Source: Kluyvera sp046569695
GTDB taxonomy: Bacteria; Pseudomonadota; Gammaproteobacteria; Enterobacterales; Enterobacteriaceae
Length of the DNA: 64,000 nt
Direction: 5' to 3'
NCBI RefSeq assembly: GCF_046569695.1
Contig: NZ_JBKHUI010000012.1
Span: 1 to 64,000, forward strand
The notes under the pieces are model-generated. The model did no database searches. It was not told the origin of the DNA and was given only the letters and a program-made list of their open reading frames with translations. This document shows positions 60,338 to 64,000 of this stretch, piece by piece (position 1 is the first letter of the stretch; each line of letters starts with the position of its first letter). The translations under genes were made by a program, and so were the position numbers.

Positions 60338-63300
60338 ATGAAAAGAATGTTAATCAACGCAACTCAGCAGGAAGAGTTGCGTGTCGCCCTCGTTGATGGG
60401 CAGCGTCTGTACGATCTGGATATTGAAAGCCCAGGACACGAACAGAAAAAAGCGAACATCTACAAAGGCAAAATTACCCGTATTGAACCAAGTCTCGAGG
60501 CCGCATTTGTTGATTACGGCGCCGAACGTCATGGTTTCCTCCCCCTCAAAGAAATCGCTCGCGAATACTTCCCTGCTAATTACAACGCTCATGGCCGTCC
60601 GAACATCAAAGACGTCCTGCGCGAAGGTCAGGAAGTTATCGTTCAGATTGATAAAGAAGAGCGCGGCAACAAAGGCGCTGCACTGACCACCTTTATCAGC
60701 CTTGCGGGCAGCTACCTGGTGCTGATGCCGAATAACCCACGTGCTGGCGGTATCTCCCGTCGCATCGAAGGTGACGATCGCACCGAACTGAAAGAAGCGC
60801 TGGCTAGCCTTGAGCTGCCGGACGGCATGGGCTTAATCGTACGTACCGCTGGCGTGGGTAAATCCGCCGAAGCGCTGCAGTGGGATTTAAGCTTCCGTCT
60901 GAAGCACTGGGAAGCTATCCAGAAAGCCGCTGACAGCCGCCCTGCGCCGTTCCTGATTCACCAGGAAAGCAACGTGATTGTTCGCGCTTTCCGCGACTAT
61001 CTGCGCCAGGACATCGGCGAAATCCTGATCGACAACCCGAAAGTGATGGAGATGGCGCGTCAGCACATTTCTGCACTGGGCCGCCCGGATTTCAGCAGCA
61101 AAATCAAACTGTACACCGGTGAAATCCCGCTGTTCAGCCACTACCAGATCGAATCGCAGATTGAATCCGCTTTCCAGCGTGAAGTGCGTCTGCCGTCAGG
61201 CGGCTCTATCGTTATCGATAGCACCGAAGCCCTGACCGCTATCGATATCAACTCCGCGCGTGCCACCCGCGGCGGCGACATCGAAGAAACCGCCTTCAAC
61301 ACCAACCTGGAAGCGGCCGATGAAATCGCCCGTCAGCTCCGTCTGCGTGACCTCGGCGGCCTGATCGTTATCGACTTTATCGACATGACCCCGGTACGCC
61401 ACCAGCGCGCGGTAGAAAACCGTCTGCGTGAAGCGGTGCGTCAGGACCGTGCGCGTATCCAGATCAGCCACATTTCTCGTTTCGGCCTGCTGGAGATGTC
61501 CCGTCAGCGTCTGAGCCCTTCTCTGGGTGAGTCCAGCCACCACGTCTGCCCACGCTGTTCCGGCACCGGTACCGTGCGTGACAACGAATCGCTGTCGCTC
61601 TCCATTCTGCGTCTGATTGAAGAAGAAGCGCTGAAAGAGAACACCAAAGAAGTTCATGCGATTGTCCCAGTGCCAATTGCCTCTTACCTGCTGAACGAAA
61701 AGCGCGCCGCTATCAGCGCCATCGAATCCCGTCAGGGCGATGTTCGCTGCATCATCGTGCCAAACGATCAGATGGAAACCCCGCACTACTCCGTACTGCG
61801 CGTGCGTAAAGGTGAAGAGACCACCACCCTGAGCTACCTGCTGCCGAAGCTGCATGAAGAAGCCATGGCGCTGCCGGTAGAAGAAGAGTTCGTTGAGCGT
61901 AAGCTGCCTGAACAGCCTGCGCTGGCAACCTTCGTGATGCCTGAAGTGCCAGAGCCGACTGCTGTCAAAACTGCTGCTGTTGCCGCTGCGCCACAGGCTA
62001 AAGCGACCGCTGCTGCCGCACCTGCCGCACCAGGCCTGATCTCCCGTTTCTTCGGCGCGCTGAAAAACCTGTTTGCCGGTACCCCGGAAACGCCGGTTGA
62101 AGCTCAGCCTCAGAAGCAAGAAGCCAAACCTGAACGTCAGCAGGAACGCCGCAAGCCGCGACAGAACAACCGTCGCGACCGTAATGACCGCGGTGACCGT
62201 AACGACCGTCGTGGCGATCGCAACGAACGTAACGACCGTGGTGAAAACGCCGAAGGCCGTGAACCGCGCGAAAACCGTGAAGGCCGCGAGGACAACCGTC
62301 GTAACCGTCGTGAGAAGCCACAGCAGACCGGTGAAGCACGTGAAAACCGTCAGGTCGCTGCCGTAGACGACAGCGAGAAAGCGAAATCCCGTGACGAGCA
62401 GCAGCAGTCCCGCCGCGAACGTAACCGCCGCCGCAACGACGAAAAACGTCAGCAGCCGCAGGAAGCTAAGCCGCAGAGCCGCGAAGAGCAGCCGGTCATT
62501 GCCGAGGAAGCCGCAGCGGAAGAGCGCGTTCAGAACATGCCGCGTCGCAAGCCGCGTCAGCTGTCGCAGAAAGTACGTATCGAAACCGCTGAGCAGACTG
62601 CAGCACGTGAACTGATTGCTGATGAACCGCAGCAGGAAGAAGCTCCGCGTACCGCTCTGGCGAAAGTTGACCTGCCAGCCGTCGTTGATGTTCCGGCACA
62701 AGCCGAGCAGGACGATAGCGCAGAAGGTCGTGATAACAACGGCATGCCACGTCGCTCCCGTCGTTCTCCACGTCACCTGCGCGTCAGCGGCCAGCGTCGC
62801 CGTCGCTACCGTGATGAGCGTTACCCGACCCAATCACCAATGCCACTGACCGTCGCCTGTGCGTCGCCAGAACTGGCATCCGGTAAAGTGTGGATCCGTT
62901 ACCCGGTTGCACAGGTTCAGGATCAGGCCATCGCTGATGCACCGGTTGAGCAGAAAGAGATTGCACAGCCAATCGTGGCAGAAACCGTTGAGCAAACCGT
63001 AGCGCCTATCGCTGCTGCTGAGCCAGTTGCACCAGCAACTGTTGAAGCGCCGGTACAGGCTGCGGAAGTGATTGAGCCAGAAGCCGTGGTTGAACCTGTT
63101 GCGGTCGTTGCTGAAGCAGCAGCGCCTGCGCAGGAAGAAGCCCCTGCTCCGCTCGTTGTAGACGCGGTAGCTGAAGAGCCAGTCGTTGTTGAAGAAGCGC
63201 CGGTACAGCCGGTTGCCGAAACCGCAGCGCCGGTTGAAGAAGCCAACGTGGAAGCCGAACCAGCCGCCGCAGAGCCTGTAGTTGAAGCTCCAGCAGCGGT

Positions 63301-63595
63301 AACGCCTGAAGTGGAAGCGCCAGTTGTCGCGGCGGCTCCGGTCGTTGAAGCGCCAGTGGCTGCCCCGGCACCGGTTGTTGAAGCGCCTGTTGTCGCAGAG
63401 CCAGTACCAGCTGCCGCTCATCACGCCACCGCACCAATGACTCGCGCACCTGCACCAACCTACGTGCCTGAAGCGCCGCGTCACAGCGACTGGGTTCGCC
63501 CTGCCTTTGACTTCGACGGTAAAGGTTCCGCCGGTGGTCACAGCGCAACGCATACCGCGACCTCGGGTCCAACCCGCCCGCAGCCGGTTGAATAA
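60338..63595 (+). CDS. rne: Ribonuclease E
   Basis: Essential endoribonuclease and scaffold of the RNA degradosome. The 1085 aa compare with 1061 in E. coli. The catalytic N-half has an S1 domain (about 35-125), the DNase I-like core with Asp in ALTAIDINSARA and IDFIDMTPV, and the Zn-link CPRCSGTG. In the C-half are the membrane helix (APGLISRFFGALKNLFAG), two Arg-rich RNA/helicase segments (RRDRNDRGDRND, RRERNRRRNDEKR) and a long Ala/Val/Glu/Pro tail (about 880-1030). The last PNPase-binding part (APAPTYVPEAPRHSDW) follows. The longer tail accounts for most of the extra length. Confidence 0.97.
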   Translation: MKRMLINATQQEELRVALVDGQRLYDLDIESPGHEQKKANIYKGKITRIEPSLEAAFVDYGAERHGFLPLKEIAREYFPANYNAHGRPNIKDVLREGQEVIVQIDKEERGNKGAALTTFISLAGSYLVLMPNNPRAGGISRRIEGDDRTELKEALASLELPDGMGLIVRTAGVGKSAEALQWDLSFRLKHWEAIQKAADSRPAPFLIHQESNVIVRAFRDYLRQDIGEILIDNPKVMEMARQHISALGRPDFSSKIKLYTGEIPLFSHYQIESQIESAFQREVRLPSGGSIVIDSTEALTAIDINSARATRGGDIEETAFNTNLEAADEIARQLRLRDLGGLIVIDFIDMTPVRHQRAVENRLREAVRQDRARIQISHISRFGLLEMSRQRLSPSLGESSHHVCPRCSGTGTVRDNESLSLSILRLIEEEALKENTKEVHAIVPVPIASYLLNEKRAAISAIESRQGDVRCIIVPNDQMETPHYSVLRVRKGEETTTLSYLLPKLHEEAMALPVEEEFVERKLPEQPALATFVMPEVPEPTAVKTAAVAAAPQAKATAAAAPAAPGLISRFFGALKNLFAGTPETPVEAQPQKQEAKPERQQERRKPRQNNRRDRNDRGDRNDRRGDRNERNDRGENAEGREPRENREGREDNRRNRREKPQQTGEARENRQVAAVDDSEKAKSRDEQQQSRRERNRRRNDEKRQQPQEAKPQSREEQPVIAEEAAAEERVQNMPRRKPRQLSQKVRIETAEQTAARELIADEPQQEEAPRTALAKVDLPAVVDVPAQAEQDDSAEGRDNNGMPRRSRRSPRHLRVSGQRRRRYRDERYPTQSPMPLTVACASPELASGKVWIRYPVAQVQDQAIADAPVEQKEIAQPIVAETVEQTVAPIAAAEPVAPATVEAPVQAAEVIEPEAVVEPVAVVAEAAAPAQEEAPAPLVVDAVAEEPVVVEEAPVQPVAETAAPVEEANVEAEPAAAEPVVEAPAAVTPEVEAPVVAAAPVVEAPVAAPAPVVEAPVVAEPVPAAAHHATAPMTRAPAPTYVPEAPRHSDWVRPAFDFDGKGSAGGHSATHTATSGPTRPQPVE

Positions 63596-63612
63596 CCGCC
63601 GCGAGTAACATG

Positions 63613-63639
63613 AAAAATCGGCCCTGGTGGCCGATTTTT
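63613..63639. terminator. Bidirectional terminator after rne
   Basis: AAAAATCGGCC (63613-63623), loop CTGGT, GGCCGATTTTT (63629-63639). It serves rne and the convergent LysR gene. Confidence 0.92.
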
Positions 63640-63640
63640 T

Positions 63641-64000
63641 TTACTCTTTTTTTGGCTGCTGCATGCCGGCAATTTGCGGCATCACTTCCCGCATCAGGTC
63701 GAGAAACTTACGCAGCCGCGTCGGGTAGTACCGCGCCCACGGATACACCAGATGCACCGGCAGCGGTGCGGCTTGCCACTGCGGCAATAGCTCAATCAGC
63801 TCCCCGCTCGCCAATTCCGCCTCCACCGTCCAGCTTGAGACAATCGCCACGCCTACATGTGCCAACGCGGCGTTCTTCGCTACGTACAGGCTGTCAGTGC
63901 TGAGCCGTGCCGCCACCGCGACATTCCTCGTCTGGTCATTCTCTGTATGGCGTAGCGCGACTTCATGCTGATAGAAGGTGCTGATAGCAATCCACGGCAG
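63641..64000 (-). CDS. LysR-family regulator, C-terminal part
   Basis: The gene runs off the right edge: the minus-strand frame is open from 64000 to the stop at 63641, giving 119 residues. Features of a LysR effector-binding domain are visible: STFYQHEV, then TDSLYVAKNAALAHVGVAIVSSW, the typical LPQWQAAPLPVHLVYPWARYYPTRLRKFLDLM near the end. The HTH and start are not in the window. I cannot name it. Confidence 0.8.
   Translation of the reverse strand: MPWIAISTFYQHEVALRHTENDQTRNVAVAARLSTDSLYVAKNAALAHVGVAIVSSWTVEAELASGELIELLPQWQAAPLPVHLVYPWARYYPTRLRKFLDLMREVMPQIAGMQQPKKE

Noticed and set aside
61196..62833. Open frame of 545 codons antisense to rne
   Set aside because: Arises from the codon bias of the RNase E core and Arg-rich region; no recognisable domain or ribosome-binding site.

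Overview
The window is chromosomal DNA from a member of the Enterobacteriaceae that is close to, but not the same as, Escherichia coli. Most proteins match the E. coli K-12 products I remember almost end to end and lie in K-12 order (here reversed): icd, rluE, nudJ, mnmA, hflD, purB, phoPQ, roxA, pepT, potABCD, cobB, nagK, lolEDC, mfd, fhuE, ptsG, ycfH, holB, tmk, mltG, pabC, fabF, acpP, fabGDH, plsX, rpmF, yceD, yceF, rluC, rne. REP/BIME palindromes lie between several genes. I cannot name the species; Enterobacter, Citrobacter, Leclercia, Klebsiella and their relatives all remain possible. No rRNA, tRNA, IS element, prophage or CRISPR array was found.

Four blocks interrupt the K-12 order. 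(1) 2.3-6.8 kb: a complete curli locus, csgDEFG and divergent csgBAC, lies between rluE and nudJ. In K-12 it is elsewhere. Both CsgA and CsgB carry six amyloid repeats instead of five. (2) 19.5-26.5 kb: a sugar locus resembling K-12 yphB/yphG/yphH, but with an MFS sugar porter in place of the yph ABC transporter, lies between potD and cobB. (3) 31.7-36.7 kb: yjdF, a SemiSWEET gene, melB, melA and melR lie between lolC and mfd. The K-12 genes from ldtC to hinT are absent between mfd and fhuE. (4) 56.2-58.7 kb: an exported alpha/beta-hydrolase and an MFS transporter lie between yceF and rluC.

Functionally, the window joins central metabolism (icd, purB, ptsG), translation and RNA processing (rluE, mnmA, roxA, rluC, rne, rpmF), envelope lipoprotein export (lolCDE), polyamine uptake (potABCD), Mg2+ sensing (phoPQ), biofilm amyloid (csg), siderophore uptake (fhuE) and the fatty-acid synthesis cluster (plsX to pabC), which leads into DNA replication genes (tmk, holB).

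The most interesting non-coding signals are RNA structures. These are a stem over the nudJ Shine-Dalgarno, a stem that would hide the roxA Shine-Dalgarno only in phoPQ readthrough RNA, a long hairpin in the csgD leader, two GNRA-tetraloop hairpins between rpmF and plsX (one closely resembling a type I-E CRISPR repeat), and the rne 5' leader. No wholly unprecedented system stands out. The best novelty candidates are the MFS version of the yph locus and the SemiSWEET gene in the melibiose operon. All comparisons with K-12 are from memory, without alignment.
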